Shown here piece after piece: positions 26,587 through 35,696 of a stretch of 64,000 bases of DNA (positions are counted from its first letter, which is position 1; every line of letters starts with the position of its first letter). Location of the stretch: contig NZ_JBHLUN010000008.1 of assembly GCF_042433915.1 (NCBI RefSeq), forward strand, positions 62,001 to 126,000. The letters run 5' to 3'. Source of the DNA: Roseomonas elaeocarpi (GTDB lineage: Bacteria > Pseudomonadota > Alphaproteobacteria > Acetobacterales > Acetobacteraceae). Under the pieces are notes generated by a model, which was not told the DNA's origin, did no database searches, and was given only the letters and a program-made list of their open reading frames with translations. Position numbers and translations under genes: made by a program.

Positions 26587-28851
26587 TCAGCCCAGGTCGA
26601 AGCCGATGCGCGGCCGCTGCGTCAGCGGCCCCTGCTGCTTCAGGCTGCGGCGGAGCTGCTCGTATTCCTGCTCCATCTCCGGCGTCACCGAAGGCCGCGC
26701 CTCGCGCAGCGCCTGGTCGAACTGCGAGCGTCCGACCGCGGGGCTGTTGATGTCGCCGCGCAGGGCCAGCAGCCCCGCCCGCCGCACCACGTCGCCGAGG
26801 TCGGCACCGGTGTAGCCCTGGGTCCGGCGCGCCAGATCGTCCAGGTCGACGTCGTCGGCGATCGGCATGTCCCGGGTCTGGATGCCCAGGATGTGCCGCC
26901 GTCCCGCCTCGTCGGGCACCGGGACGTAGACCAGCTCGTCGAAGCGGCCGGGGCGCAGCAGCGCCGGGTCCAGCAGGTTCGGCCGGTTGGTGGCGCCGAT
27001 GACGACCACGCTCTGCAGCTCCTCCAGCCCGTCCATCTCGGCCAGGATGGTGTTCACCACGCGCTCGGTGACCGCCGGTTCCCCCATCGAGCCGCCGCGC
27101 GCCGGAACGAGACTGTCGATCTCGTCGATGAAGATCACCGTCGGCGCGACCTGCCGGGCGCGGGCGAAGAGGCGGCTGACCTGCTGCTCGGACTCGCCGT
27201 ACCACTTCGACAACAGGTCCGAGGACTTGGTGGCGATGAAGTTGGCGTTGGCCTCGCGCGCCACGGCCTTGGCCATCAGCGTCTTGCCGGTGCCGGGAGG
27301 GCCGAACAGCAGGAAGCCCTTGGCCGGGCGGATACCCAGCCGCCGGAAGGCCTCCGGGTTGCGCAGCGGCAGCTCGATACCGTCGCGCAGCTGCGTGCGG
27401 GTTTCCTCCAGGCCGCCGACATCCTCCCAGGTGGTGTTGGGCACCTGGATCATGATCTCGCGCAGCGCCGAAGGCTGGATCCGCTTGAGCGCGTTGTCGA
27501 AGTCCTGCCGGCACACGCGCATGCCCGCCAGCACCTCCGACGGGATGCCCTCGCGCAGGTTGATCTGCGGCAGCACGCGGCGCACCGCGTCCATCGCAGC
27601 CTCGCGCGCCAGCGCCGACATGTCGGCGCCGACGTAGCCGTAGGTGCTCTTCGCCAGGGCGTCGAGGTCGACATCCTCGGCCAGCGGCATGCCGCGGGTG
27701 TGGATCGCCAGCTGCGCGCGGCGGCCGGGCTCGTCCGGAACGCCGATCACGATCTCGCGGTCGAAGCGGCCGGGGCGACGCAGCGCCTCGTCGATCGCGT
27801 CCACGCGATTGGTGGCGGCGATCACCACGACGTTCTGCCGCGGCTCCAGCCCGTCCATCAGCGTCAGCAGCTGCGCCACGATGCGACGCTCCACCTCGCC
27901 GCGCGTCTCGTCGCGCTTGGGGGCGATGCTGTCGATCTCGTCGATGAAGATGATCGAGGGCGCCTTCTTGCCGGCTTCCTCGAAGATCTCGCGCAGGCGC
28001 TTCTCGCTCTCGCCGTACTGGCTGCCCATGATCTCGGGGCCGGCGATCGAGAAGAAGTTCGCCTCCGACTCGTTGGCGACGGCCTTGGCCAGCAGCGTCT
28101 TACCGGTGCCCGGCGGGCCATGCAGGATCACACCCTTCGGCGGATCGATCCCCAGACGCTGGAACAGCTCAGGATGGCGCAGCGGCAGTTCCACCATCTC
28201 GCGCACCTGTTCCACCGCGTTGCCCAACCCGCCGATGTCGTCATAGGTGACGTCGGCGCGGCGGACCTCCTTGGGCTCGCTGTACTGGGGCAGCAGCTCG
28301 AACTCGGTGTTGCCGTCCACGCGCACGATGCCCTTGGGCACCACGCTCACCACCACGAGGCGGATTTCCTGCAGGGCGTAGGTCTGCTGGTTGAAGAAGC
28401 GACGGAACGCCTCCTCCTCGCCGCCACCCTCGGGGCGCTGGTAGACCGAGGTGGACACCACGTCGCCCGACGACAGCGGCCGCCCCATGAACACCCGGCG
28501 CAAACCCTCCGCCGAGCCGCTCAGGCGCAGGTTCTTCTGCGCCGGCGCCAGCGTGACGTGGGTGGCGGTGCGAACCTGCGCCTTGCGGACCTCGATGCGC
28601 TCGCCGGCGGTGACGCCGGCATTGGCGCGGCCGAGGCCGTCCAGGCGGATGATTTCCAGGTCCTCGTCCTCGGGCGAGGGCGGGACGGCGATCACCGCCG
28701 TGTGCCGCTGCCCCACGACCTCCAGCACCTCGCCGGGCTGGATGCCCAACTCCCCCATCGCCTTGCGGCTGATGCGCGCCACACCCTTGCCGACATCGTC
28801 GGGCCGGGCATTGGCCACCTGCACCTGCGTGCTTCGAGCCTCTTCGGCCAT
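26587..28851 (-). CDS. CDC48/VCP-family AAA+ ATPase
   Basis: A 754-residue two-ring AAA ATPase with the full archaeal VAT/eukaryotic p97 layout. An N-terminal double-psi-barrel-like domain (residues 1 to about 190, with VARISRKAMGELGIQPGEVLEV) is followed by D1 and D2 rings. Walker A lysines are K251 and K523 (GPPGTGKTLLAKAVANE, GPPGTGKTLMAKAVARE), Walker B motifs are FIDEIDSIAPKR and FIDEIDSLVPAR, and arginine-finger regions are RRPGRFDRE and RPGRFDEL. The pore-side signatures SQYGESEK and KWYGESEQ are present. It likely unfolds or remodels protein complexes. Start ATG with AGGAAG upstream. It is divergent from a small coiled-coil gene at 29088. Confidence 0.93.
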   Translation of the reverse strand: MAEEARSTQVQVANARPDDVGKGVARISRKAMGELGIQPGEVLEVVGQRHTAVIAVPPSPEDEDLEIIRLDGLGRANAGVTAGERIEVRKAQVRTATHVTLAPAQKNLRLSGSAEGLRRVFMGRPLSSGDVVSTSVYQRPEGGGEEEAFRRFFNQQTYALQEIRLVVVSVVPKGIVRVDGNTEFELLPQYSEPKEVRRADVTYDDIGGLGNAVEQVREMVELPLRHPELFQRLGIDPPKGVILHGPPGTGKTLLAKAVANESEANFFSIAGPEIMGSQYGESEKRLREIFEEAGKKAPSIIFIDEIDSIAPKRDETRGEVERRIVAQLLTLMDGLEPRQNVVVIAATNRVDAIDEALRRPGRFDREIVIGVPDEPGRRAQLAIHTRGMPLAEDVDLDALAKSTYGYVGADMSALAREAAMDAVRRVLPQINLREGIPSEVLAGMRVCRQDFDNALKRIQPSALREIMIQVPNTTWEDVGGLEETRTQLRDGIELPLRNPEAFRRLGIRPAKGFLLFGPPGTGKTLMAKAVAREANANFIATKSSDLLSKWYGESEQQVSRLFARARQVAPTVIFIDEIDSLVPARGGSMGEPAVTERVVNTILAEMDGLEELQSVVVIGATNRPNLLDPALLRPGRFDELVYVPVPDEAGRRHILGIQTRDMPIADDVDLDDLARRTQGYTGADLGDVVRRAGLLALRGDINSPAVGRSQFDQALREARPSVTPEMEQEYEQLRRSLKQQGPLTQRPRIGFDLG

Positions 28852-28934
28852 TCTTCCTAACTCCGCTCGCCGCCCTTACGGCGCGGCACCGTCAGGGTCC
28901 GTCTCCGGACAGCACCCTGCTGGAGACCCAGATC

Positions 28935-28960
28935 GGAACACGGGGCGCCCGGCGCAAGTT
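28935..28960 (+). promoter_or_regulatory. Possible EcfG-type (general stress) promoter
   Basis: GGAAC at 28935-28939 and GTT at 28958-28960 with an 18-nt interval, close to the alphaproteobacterial EcfG pattern GGAAC-N17-cGTT, upstream of the coiled-coil gene at 29088. The -10 lacks the preferred C, so this is only suggestive. Confidence 0.25.
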
Positions 28961-29087
28961 TCCGCACGCAACCGGGATGTGCGGTGGAAACGCGGCAGCC
29001 CCGCACTGGAACAAGTGGCGAACAGGGATTATGTAGAGGGGGCGTTCACCTCCTGTTCCAAGTCACCCGATCGAGGGGAAACCTTCC

Positions 29088-29429
29088 ATGGCCGGCAAAC
29101 GTCCCGCGTCCCCCGACAAGGCCGCGCTCAGCAAGCTGGCGGACCTCGCCGGCAAGGGCGTCGCCCCCGACCGCGTCCGCCGCGAGGTCGAGAACATCGT
29201 CGCCGACTGGCGCTCCGGCCTGATCGGCTACGACGAGCGCCTAGCGCTGCGCGAGCGCCTGGAAGAAATGCGCGACCAGCTGAGCGAGGGCGTCGAAAGC
29301 GCCCAGGAGCAGGTGGACGAGCTCGACCAGGCCGAGAAGGCCGCCGTGACGCAGGGGCGCAAGTCGCTGGCGGCGCTGATCGCGGCGCGTGACGCGCTGG
29401 CGGCGGCGCACCGCTCGATCCTGATCTGA
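29088..29429 (+). CDS. Hypothetical helical (coiled-coil) protein
   Basis: A 113-residue cytoplasmic protein. The ATG has GAGGGG 8-10 bases upstream. It has a basic N-terminus, then continuous helix-forming sequence with heptad-like segments (LREREEMRDQL-type around residues 50-85, ESAQEQVDELDQAEKAA). No family is recognised. It lies divergently next to the CDC48 gene. A functional link is possible, for example as an adaptor or under shared regulation, but it rests only on proximity. Confidence 0.6.
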   Translation: MAGKRPASPDKAALSKLADLAGKGVAPDRVRREVENIVADWRSGLIGYDERLALRERLEEMRDQLSEGVESAQEQVDELDQAEKAAVTQGRKSLAALIAARDALAAAHRSILI

Positions 29430-29486
29430 GGCGGAAGTTCCGGAGCGGGTCGTCCCTGCGAGGGTGATCCGCCGGGACTGGTTTCC

Positions 29487-30218
29487 TCAGGGCGGGATCA
29501 CCTGCCCGTCCCAGGCCAGCACCGAGCCGCTCTGCTCCGGGCCTAAGCCACGGATCACCCGCAGCAGGCAGGCCGCCGCGTGATCCGGCGTGAAGAGCTT
29601 GCCCTCCGGCACGCCGCGCTGGAACGGCCGGCTGAGCGCGGTGTCGACCGTGCCGGGATGCAGGCCGACGCAGATCGCCTCCGGCCGGGTGCGGGCGAGC
29701 TCGATCGCCAGGTTGCGCAGGATCATGTTCAGCGCGGCCTTGGAGGCGCGGTAGCCGTGCCAGCCGCCCAGGCGGTTGTCGCCGATGCTGCCCACCCGCG
29801 CCGACAGGGCGGCGAAGACGCTGCGCCCTTCGCGCGGCAGCAGCGGCAGGAGGTGCTTGGCCACGAGCGCCGGGCCGACCGCGTTGATGCGGTAGGCGCG
29901 CAGCAGCGCCTCCGCGTCCAGGGCGCGGAAGCTCCGCTCCGGCTGCTCGTCCGGCACGGTTTGCAGCGTGCCCGTTGCGACGATCACCAGCCGCAATGGC
30001 TGCGCCAACCTCGCGAGGCGCGCGGCGGCCGCGGCGATGGATGCTTCGTCGGTTACGTCGACGGGGCCGCTCTCGGGACCTTCCGCCGCCCGGCGTGACA
30101 GCGCCTGGACGCTGCGGAAGCCACCCTCGGCCCGCAGGGCCGACACCAGTGCCGCGCCCAGGCCGCCAGCGGCCCCGACCACCACGGCGCAGCCCTGATC
30201 CGGCGGCGGCGGGCTCAC
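29487..30218 (-). CDS. Short-chain dehydrogenase/reductase
   Basis: A 243-residue SDR. The nucleotide loop is VVVGAAGGLGAAL (GxxGGLG in place of the common TGxxxGxG), DVTD follows the second strand, and the active site is S in LSARVGS and YRASK (Y-x-x-x-K). ATGTLQ replaces the usual NNAG. This pattern resembles the C-factor/CsgA-like SDR group. The start is GTG. The 329 bp downstream of the start side (30219-30547) separate it from the divergent M14-like gene. Confidence 0.82.
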   Translation of the reverse strand: MSPPPPDQGCAVVVGAAGGLGAALVSALRAEGGFRSVQALSRRAAEGPESGPVDVTDEASIAAAAARLARLAQPLRLVIVATGTLQTVPDEQPERSFRALDAEALLRAYRINAVGPALVAKHLLPLLPREGRSVFAALSARVGSIGDNRLGGWHGYRASKAALNMILRNLAIELARTRPEAICVGLHPGTVDTALSRPFQRGVPEGKLFTPDHAAACLLRVIRGLGPEQSGSVLAWDGQVIPP

Positions 30219-30547
30219 GCCGGGTCGCGCCGGGTCGAGGTTTCAGGGCGCGCGGTCGGAGGCTCCGGCCTGAGCGCCTGGGGCGGTTCGTGGTGAAGCA
30301 CGGCGGTTCCATCCTGCTGCCGGGGCTTAACGCCCCTCCCACTGCGGGCGTTACGGCGCCGCGAACCGGCGGGTCCGGCCGCCCCTCCCCACCGCAGGCG
30401 TCTCGGCATCGGCCCTGCTTGGACAGCGGCGCGTGGTCGCCGCAACATGCGGCCCCGCATGACTCCGGCGCGGCGGGTCGAAGCGGCCCGTCCACCGGGG
30501 TGATCACCTGCGCCCTGTTGCCCGTGCCCTGCTGAAGGAGCCCTTCG
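30219..30547. other. Intergenic region, no gene seen
   Basis: A 329-bp divergent gap between the SDR and the M14-like gene. It is very GC-rich. I see no credible reading frame, repeat array or palindrome beyond short GC runs. AAGGAG at its right end serves the gene at 30548. Confidence 0.5.
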
Positions 30548-32413
30548 ATGCCGCCGACCGCCCTTCCGCTGCCGGATGCGCCGACGGTGCTGCTGGAGCG
30601 CCGCTTTCCCCGCACGCTCGACGCCGTGCTGGAGCGCTTCGGCGACGGCGCGCACGGAGGCGCGCGGATCGAGGCCTGGCTGTTCGAGGATGCGCCCGCA
30701 CGCCAGGAGGCGGAGCGTCGCCTGGGGGAGCTCGGCATCACCGCGCGCCTGCGGAGTGCCTACAAGCCGCTGCTGCACGCCTTCCTGGAAGGCGAGATCG
30801 CGGCCCGGCCAGGCGAGTCGGTGCTGGTGCGGCTGCCCAGCCTCGTGCCGGCGCGCTTCCGGCTGGAGGCCTATCCCCTGGCTGCGCTGCTGCCAGAAGG
30901 CTGCACGCTGCGTTTCGAGGAGGGCGAGGCCCCGGACCGCTACGAGGTGATCCTCGAAGGGCCGGACGGGGCACGGGCACGGCACGAGGTCTTCGCGCCG
31001 AACCATCCCCGGACGGACCACCTGGGCGAGGAGGTGCTGGCGCCCTGCGGCTGGCTGCGCGCCTGGCCGGCAGAGGCCGGCGCCACGCCGGACCTTGGAG
31101 CATCACCCATCGCCGGCGGCACGGCGACACACCCCGCCCCGGCAGATGCCGGGGACGGCACCGGCGCGGCACCTTCTGAGGACGGCCCGCTGCACACCGA
31201 GTTCGAAGCCGCCTTCGCCGCCGCGATGGGGGCGCTGGCGGCGCGGGACTGGGGCCCGGGGCCGCGCCTCTTCGAGGTGCTGGAGATCCGCGTCGAGACC
31301 GGCGGCATCGAGCGCCCCCTGCCCGTGGGGTCGGAAGTGCTCAGCACGCGCGAGGCGCTGCACGAGGACCTGTACTTCTCGGCGCTGGAACTGTTTCAGC
31401 GCCGCGCCGGCCTGCCGCTCGGCGACCGCCGGCTGCAGCCGGGACAGATCCTGCCCGAGGTCCTGCCGGGCGACGGCGACACGCGGCTGCGCGTCAGCCT
31501 GCGCGGCCCGCTGCCCGAACGCCCTTCCGCCCCGCAGGACGAGCCGCTGGACACCATCGGCACGCCGCTGGAGCCGGACCGCCTCGCCGCCGAGACCGCC
31601 CGGCTGGGCGGCGAGCGCTTCGACGCCACCTCGGTGCAGGGGCGCGCGGTGCCGGCGATCCACCACCCGGGCGACGGCCCGGCGCTGGTGATCTCGGCCG
31701 CGCAGCACGCCAACGAGGCCTCCGGCGTGGTGGGCGCCCTGCGCGCCGCGGCGGTGCTGCGCGACGCCGGGCGGCACTTCGCCCTGATCCCGCTCGAGAA
31801 CCCGGACGGCTACGCGCTGCACCGCCACCTGCGCGCCACGCACGCGCACCACATGCACCACGCCGCCCGCTACACCGCGCTGGGCGACGATCTCGAGGCG
31901 CGCGAGGCCGCGCCCTGGTTCGAGAAGACGGCGCGGATCGAGGCCTTCCGCCGCACCGGCGCGCGGCTGCACGTCAACCTCCACGGTTACCCGGCGCATG
32001 AATGGACGCGGCCGCTGAGCGGCTACGTTCCGCGCGGCTTCGCGAGCTGGACCGTGCCGCGCGGCTTCTTCCTGATCCTGCGCCACCATCCAGGCCTGGA
32101 AGACGCGGCGCTGGCGCTGGTGCAGGGCGTGGCGGAGCGGCTGGGCTCGGTGCCGGGCCTCTTGGAGTTCAACCGGCGCTGCCTGGCGCTGCATCGCCTG
32201 CATGCGGGCGACGGGGCGGCGGGGCCGGTGCATGCCGACATCCCCTACGTCCTGGGCGAGACGACGCGGCACACGCCGCCCTTCACGCTGATCACCGAGT
32301 ACCCGGACGAGACGGTCGGGGGCGACGCTTTCCGCCTTGCGCAGGAGGCTCAGCGCGCTGCGGTGCTGGCGGCAGCCGAGCTGTCCGCGATCTGGGCCCC
32401 GGCGGGGAGCTGA
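30548..32413 (+). CDS. M14-like zinc carboxypeptidase / deacylase family protein
   Basis: A 621-residue protein. The ATG has GAAGGAG upstream. The C-terminal half carries M14 zinc-site signatures: H387-x-x-E390 in AAQHANEASG, the third ligand H479 in NLHGYPAHEW, and a catalytic-type Glu at about 584 in LITEYPDET. NPDGYALHRH and the surrounding strands also fit. The first 330 residues are unlike known peptidases, with a Pro/Ala-rich linker near 180-215. There is no signal peptide. Both peptidase and succinylglutamate-desuccinylase-like activities are open. A long heptanucleotide repeat lies directly downstream. Confidence 0.72.
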   Translation: MPPTALPLPDAPTVLLERRFPRTLDAVLERFGDGAHGGARIEAWLFEDAPARQEAERRLGELGITARLRSAYKPLLHAFLEGEIAARPGESVLVRLPSLVPARFRLEAYPLAALLPEGCTLRFEEGEAPDRYEVILEGPDGARARHEVFAPNHPRTDHLGEEVLAPCGWLRAWPAEAGATPDLGASPIAGGTATHPAPADAGDGTGAAPSEDGPLHTEFEAAFAAAMGALAARDWGPGPRLFEVLEIRVETGGIERPLPVGSEVLSTREALHEDLYFSALELFQRRAGLPLGDRRLQPGQILPEVLPGDGDTRLRVSLRGPLPERPSAPQDEPLDTIGTPLEPDRLAAETARLGGERFDATSVQGRAVPAIHHPGDGPALVISAAQHANEASGVVGALRAAAVLRDAGRHFALIPLENPDGYALHRHLRATHAHHMHHAARYTALGDDLEAREAAPWFEKTARIEAFRRTGARLHVNLHGYPAHEWTRPLSGYVPRGFASWTVPRGFFLILRHHPGLEDAALALVQGVAERLGSVPGLLEFNRRCLALHRLHAGDGAAGPVHADIPYVLGETTRHTPPFTLITEYPDETVGGDAFRLAQEAQRAAVLAAAELSAIWAPAGS

Positions 32414-32440
32414 CGGCGCGGCCGGACAGGCGGAAGCCGA

Positions 32441-32520
32441 GCCAGGAGCCAGGAGCCAGGAGCCAGGAGCCAGGAGCCAGGAGCCAGGAGCCAGGAGCCA
32501 GGAGCCAGGAGCCAGGAGCC
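32441..32520. repeat. Heptanucleotide tandem repeat, 11.4 units
   Basis: Eleven perfect copies of GCCAGGA plus a final GCC, without a single interruption over 80 bp, in the 241-bp gap between the M14-like gene and the MFS transporter. It starts 27 bases after the M14-like stop and ends 134 bases before the MFS start. As 7 is not a multiple of 3, any change in unit number alters spacing or frame. No gene reads through it convincingly. Confidence 0.97.
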
Positions 32521-32654
32521 GCCGGAACGCGACGCCGCCGTTGGCGCAACCCGCCTCCGCCAACGGAGACGGATGTCACGAAGACGAGAGCGTGACAGAA
32601 GGATACAAGTAACATCCAGGCCCGGGTTCCGGTGCCATCCAGTGGAGCCCTCGC

Positions 32655-33893
32655 TTGTCCGCATTTTCCCCATCTGCCGTATCGGCCCCATCACCTGACA
32701 CCGTCACGCCGGCGGCGCGAAAGGCGCTGATCGGCTCGGCCCTCGGCTACGCCATGGACGGTTTCGACCTGCTGATCCTGGGCTTCATGCTGCGCCTGAT
32801 CGCGGGCGAGCTCGGCCTGAGCGTGGCCGAGAGCACCTCGCTGGTCACCGCCACGCTGGTGGGCGCGGTGATCGGCGGCGTGTTGTTCGGGATGCTGTCG
32901 GACCGGCTGGGTCGCGTGCGGGTGCTGACCTGGACCATCGTGCTCTTCGCGGTGTTCACCGGACTCTGTGCGCTGGCGCAGGGCTACTGGGACCTGCTGA
33001 TCTACCGCACCATCGCGGGCATCGGACTGGGCGGCGAGTTCGGCATCGGCATGGCGCTGGTGGCGGAAGCCTGGCCGGCCTCGAAGCGCGCCCGCGCCTC
33101 CTCCTACGTGGGCTTGGGCTGGCAGCTGGGCGTGCTGCTGGCGGCGATCGTGACGCCGGCGCTGCTGCCGGTGATCGGCTGGCGCGGCATGTTCGCGGTG
33201 GGGCTGCTGCCGGCCGTCGCCGCCTACTTCATCCGCCGGTCGCTGCATGAGCCCGAGGTCTTCGTGCGCGACACCGCGCACCGCACCGGCCCCTCGCCAC
33301 TGAGCCTGCTGGTGGCGGATGCCGCGACGGCGCGGATCAGCCTGGGCATGGTGATCCTCTGCTCGGTGCAGAACTTCGGCTACTACGGCGTGATGATCTG
33401 GCTGCCGAACTACCTGAGCAGCCGCTTCGGCTACGGCCTGACGCAGTCCGCCATTTGGACCGCGGTGACCATCCTGGGCATGGCGGTGGGCATCTTCGCC
33501 TTCGGCCACATTGCCGACCGCATCGGCCGTCGCCCGTCCTTTCTCGGCTACATGCTGGGCGCGGCGGTGATGGTGGTGGTGTATTCCCGCCTCACCGATC
33601 CCACCGCGCTGCTGATCGGCGGCGCCGTGATGGGCTTCTTCGTGAACGGGATGCTGGGCGGCTACGGCGCGCTGATGAGCGAGCTCTACCCCACCGCTGC
33701 CCGCGCGACGGCGCAGAACGTGTTGTTCAACATCGGCCGCGCGGTGGGCGGCTTCGGCCCGGTGGCGATCGGCGCGGTGGCCGGCAGCCTCGGCTTCGAA
33801 ACCGCGATCGCGCTGCTGGCCGTGCTCTACGTGCTGGACATGATCGCGCTGTGGCTGCTGATCCCCGAGCGCCGGGGCAGCGCGTTGAACTGA
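32655..33893 (+). CDS. MFS transporter (AAHS/aromatic acid:H+ symporter-like)
   Basis: A 412-residue inner-membrane transporter with 12 hydrophobic segments in two bundles. AAHS-type marks are visible: YAMDGFDLLILGFML in the first helix, the loop 2-3 signature GMLSDRLGRVRVL, GIGLGGEFGIGMALVAEAWP in helix 4-5 and the matching HIADRIGRRPSF between helices 8 and 9. A small organic acid is the likely substrate. The start is TTG with GTGGAG upstream; no ATG or GTG lies before the first helix. Distance to the heptamer repeat makes repeat-driven expression change conceivable. Confidence 0.88.
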   Translation: MSAFSPSAVSAPSPDTVTPAARKALIGSALGYAMDGFDLLILGFMLRLIAGELGLSVAESTSLVTATLVGAVIGGVLFGMLSDRLGRVRVLTWTIVLFAVFTGLCALAQGYWDLLIYRTIAGIGLGGEFGIGMALVAEAWPASKRARASSYVGLGWQLGVLLAAIVTPALLPVIGWRGMFAVGLLPAVAAYFIRRSLHEPEVFVRDTAHRTGPSPLSLLVADAATARISLGMVILCSVQNFGYYGVMIWLPNYLSSRFGYGLTQSAIWTAVTILGMAVGIFAFGHIADRIGRRPSFLGYMLGAAVMVVVYSRLTDPTALLIGGAVMGFFVNGMLGGYGALMSELYPTAARATAQNVLFNIGRAVGGFGPVAIGAVAGSLGFETAIALLAVLYVLDMIALWLLIPERRGSALN

Positions 33894-33907
33894 GGCGGAC
33901 AGCCTCC

Positions 33908-33934
33908 GGCCCGGCGGACCTCCCGCGCCGGGCC
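33908..33934. terminator. Hairpin terminator between convergent genes
   Basis: A 9-bp perfect stem, GGCCCGGCG (33908-33916) and CGCCGGGCC (33926-33934), with a 9-nt loop, between the MFS gene and the convergent adenine deaminase gene. Confidence 0.6.
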
Positions 33935-33978
33935 TGATCCGATTCGTCGCGGGGCGGCGGAACCGGACGCCCGCCGCG

Positions 33979-35685
33979 CTACGGCGGCAGCAGCGCCATC
34001 CGGTCCACGTCGAGCATCCCGCGATCGGTGATCTTCAGGTGCGGGATCACCGGCAGCGGCAGGAAGGCGATCTGCAGGAAAGGGTCGGCCAGGGTGATGC
34101 CCAGCGCCCTTCCCGCCTCGCCCATGCGCTCCAGCCCGCGGGCGACCTCCTCGAAGGGCCGGTCGCTCATCAGCCCGGCCACGGGCAGCGGCAGTTCCGC
34201 GACGACCTTGCCGTCCTCCGCCACGGCGAAGCCGCCACCGATCTCGCCCAGCCGGTTCACCGCCAGGGCCATCGCCGCGTCGTCGGTGCCGACCACGCAG
34301 ATGTTGTGGCTGTCGTGCCCGACCGAGGAGGCGATGGCGCCGCGCCGCATCCCGAAGCCGCGCACGAAGCCACGGCCGATGTTGCCGTTGTGCCCGTGTC
34401 GCGGCACGACGCAGACCTTGGCCACGTCCTGCGCCGGGTCGGGCAGCACCGCGCCGTCCCGCACCGGCAGGGTGAGGCGAAGGTGCTCGGTGATGATCTT
34501 GCCGGGGATGACCCCGATCACCGGCTGCGAAGCCTCGCCGCGCAACACGAGATCCGCCGCGGTGATCCGCCGCGCCTTCATGCTGTCGGTCGCCACCGAC
34601 GCCATCGGCGGTCGCGCGGCAAACAGCGCCTCGTCCACCAGCCGGCCGGCGGAGACGACGTCCGACACGTTGCAGCTTTCCAGCGCGTCGATCAGCACCA
34701 GGTCGGCCCGGTAGCCCGGCGCGATCATGCCCCGGTCCGCGAGGCCGAAGGCGCGCGCCGCCGTCAGCGAGGCCGCGCGATAAGCGGCCAGCGGCGGCAC
34801 GCCAAGCGCGATGGCCTTGCGGATCAGGAAATCGAGATGGCCCTCATGCGCGATTTCCAGCGGGTTGCGGTCGTCGGTGCAGAAGCACAGGAAGGGTGAG
34901 GTCGCCACATCCAGGATCGGCGCCAGCGCGGCGAGGTCCTTGCAGACCGATCCCTCGCGGATCAGCACCGTCAGGCCCTTGCGGATTTTCTCCAGCGCTT
35001 CCTCGGCGGTGGTGGCCTCGTGCTCGGTGCGGATGCCGGCGGCGGCGTAGCCGTTGAGGGCCAGGCCGCGCAGCAGCGGCGCGTGGCCGTCGACGTGCCC
35101 GCCGCGAAAGGCTTCGAGCTTTTGCAGGCAGTCGGGATCGCCCGCCAGCACGCCGGGGAAGTTCATGAACTCCGCCAGCCCGATCACCTTGGGATGCGCG
35201 CGAAAGGGAAGCAGGTCCTCCGCCCCCAGCACCGCGCCCGAGGTTTCCAGCGCGGTGGCCGGAACACAGGAGCTGAGGTTCACCCGCAGGTCCATCACGG
35301 TGCGTTCCGCCGCCGCGAGGAAGTAGCGGAAGGCCTCGACGCCGACGACGTTGGCCATCTCGTGCGGGTCGCAGATCGCGGTGGTGACGCCGTGCGGCAG
35401 GACGCAGCGGTCGAACTCCAGCGGCGTGACCATCGAGCTTTCGACGTGAAGGTGCGTGTCGATGAAGCCTGGCACGGCGATGCGCCCGCGCCCCTCGATC
35501 ACCCGTGCGCCCTCGTAGCGGCCGTAGGTGCCCACCACCGTGTCGCCGCAGACGGCGATGTCGGTTTCCACCAGCGCGCCGGTTACGAGGTCCAGCAGGC
35601 GCACGTCGCGGACCACGAGGTCGGCGGGCTCGGCTCCCTGCCCCTGAAGGATGCGGCGCGACAGCGGCGCGCGGTCGGTGCTCAT
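33979..35685 (-). CDS. ade: Adenine deaminase
   Basis: A 568-residue amidohydrolase that converts adenine to hypoxanthine and ammonia in purine salvage. The metal-binding HLHVESSM follows PGFIDT near residue 75. Other bacterial AdeC marks are GVTTAICDPHEMANVVG, DGHAPLLRGLALNGYAAAGI, STCTDDR-like FLCFCTDDRNP and the C-terminal RHGHNGNIGRGFVRGFG with SVGHDSHN. The length fits the family (about 570-600). It starts 11 bases after the PEP-carboxylase-like stop on the same strand, so they are probably cotranscribed. Confidence 0.93.
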   Translation of the reverse strand: MSTDRAPLSRRILQGQGAEPADLVVRDVRLLDLVTGALVETDIAVCGDTVVGTYGRYEGARVIEGRGRIAVPGFIDTHLHVESSMVTPLEFDRCVLPHGVTTAICDPHEMANVVGVEAFRYFLAAAERTVMDLRVNLSSCVPATALETSGAVLGAEDLLPFRAHPKVIGLAEFMNFPGVLAGDPDCLQKLEAFRGGHVDGHAPLLRGLALNGYAAAGIRTEHEATTAEEALEKIRKGLTVLIREGSVCKDLAALAPILDVATSPFLCFCTDDRNPLEIAHEGHLDFLIRKAIALGVPPLAAYRAASLTAARAFGLADRGMIAPGYRADLVLIDALESCNVSDVVSAGRLVDEALFAARPPMASVATDSMKARRITAADLVLRGEASQPVIGVIPGKIITEHLRLTLPVRDGAVLPDPAQDVAKVCVVPRHGHNGNIGRGFVRGFGMRRGAIASSVGHDSHNICVVGTDDAAMALAVNRLGEIGGGFAVAEDGKVVAELPLPVAGLMSDRPFEEVARGLERMGEAGRALGITLADPFLQIAFLPLPVIPHLKITDRGMLDVDRMALLPP

Positions 35686-35696
35686 CCGCCCTGCCC

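Noticed and set aside
26893..28860. A 655-codon plus-strand frame opposite CDC48
   Set aside because: Mirror frame caused by GC-rich third positions; the minus strand has every AAA+ motif in order.
28861..29087. A riboswitch or structured leader upstream of CDC48 or the small coiled-coil gene
   Set aside because: I could not find paired arms or known aptamer cores beyond short GC runs; only a weak stress-promoter-like element is supportable.
32330..32615. Open frames reading through the heptamer repeat as repeated EPGARSQ or GSWLLAP peptides
   Set aside because: They are a by-product of a 7-nt unit giving a 7-residue period in every frame; no start site, domain or neighbour supports them.
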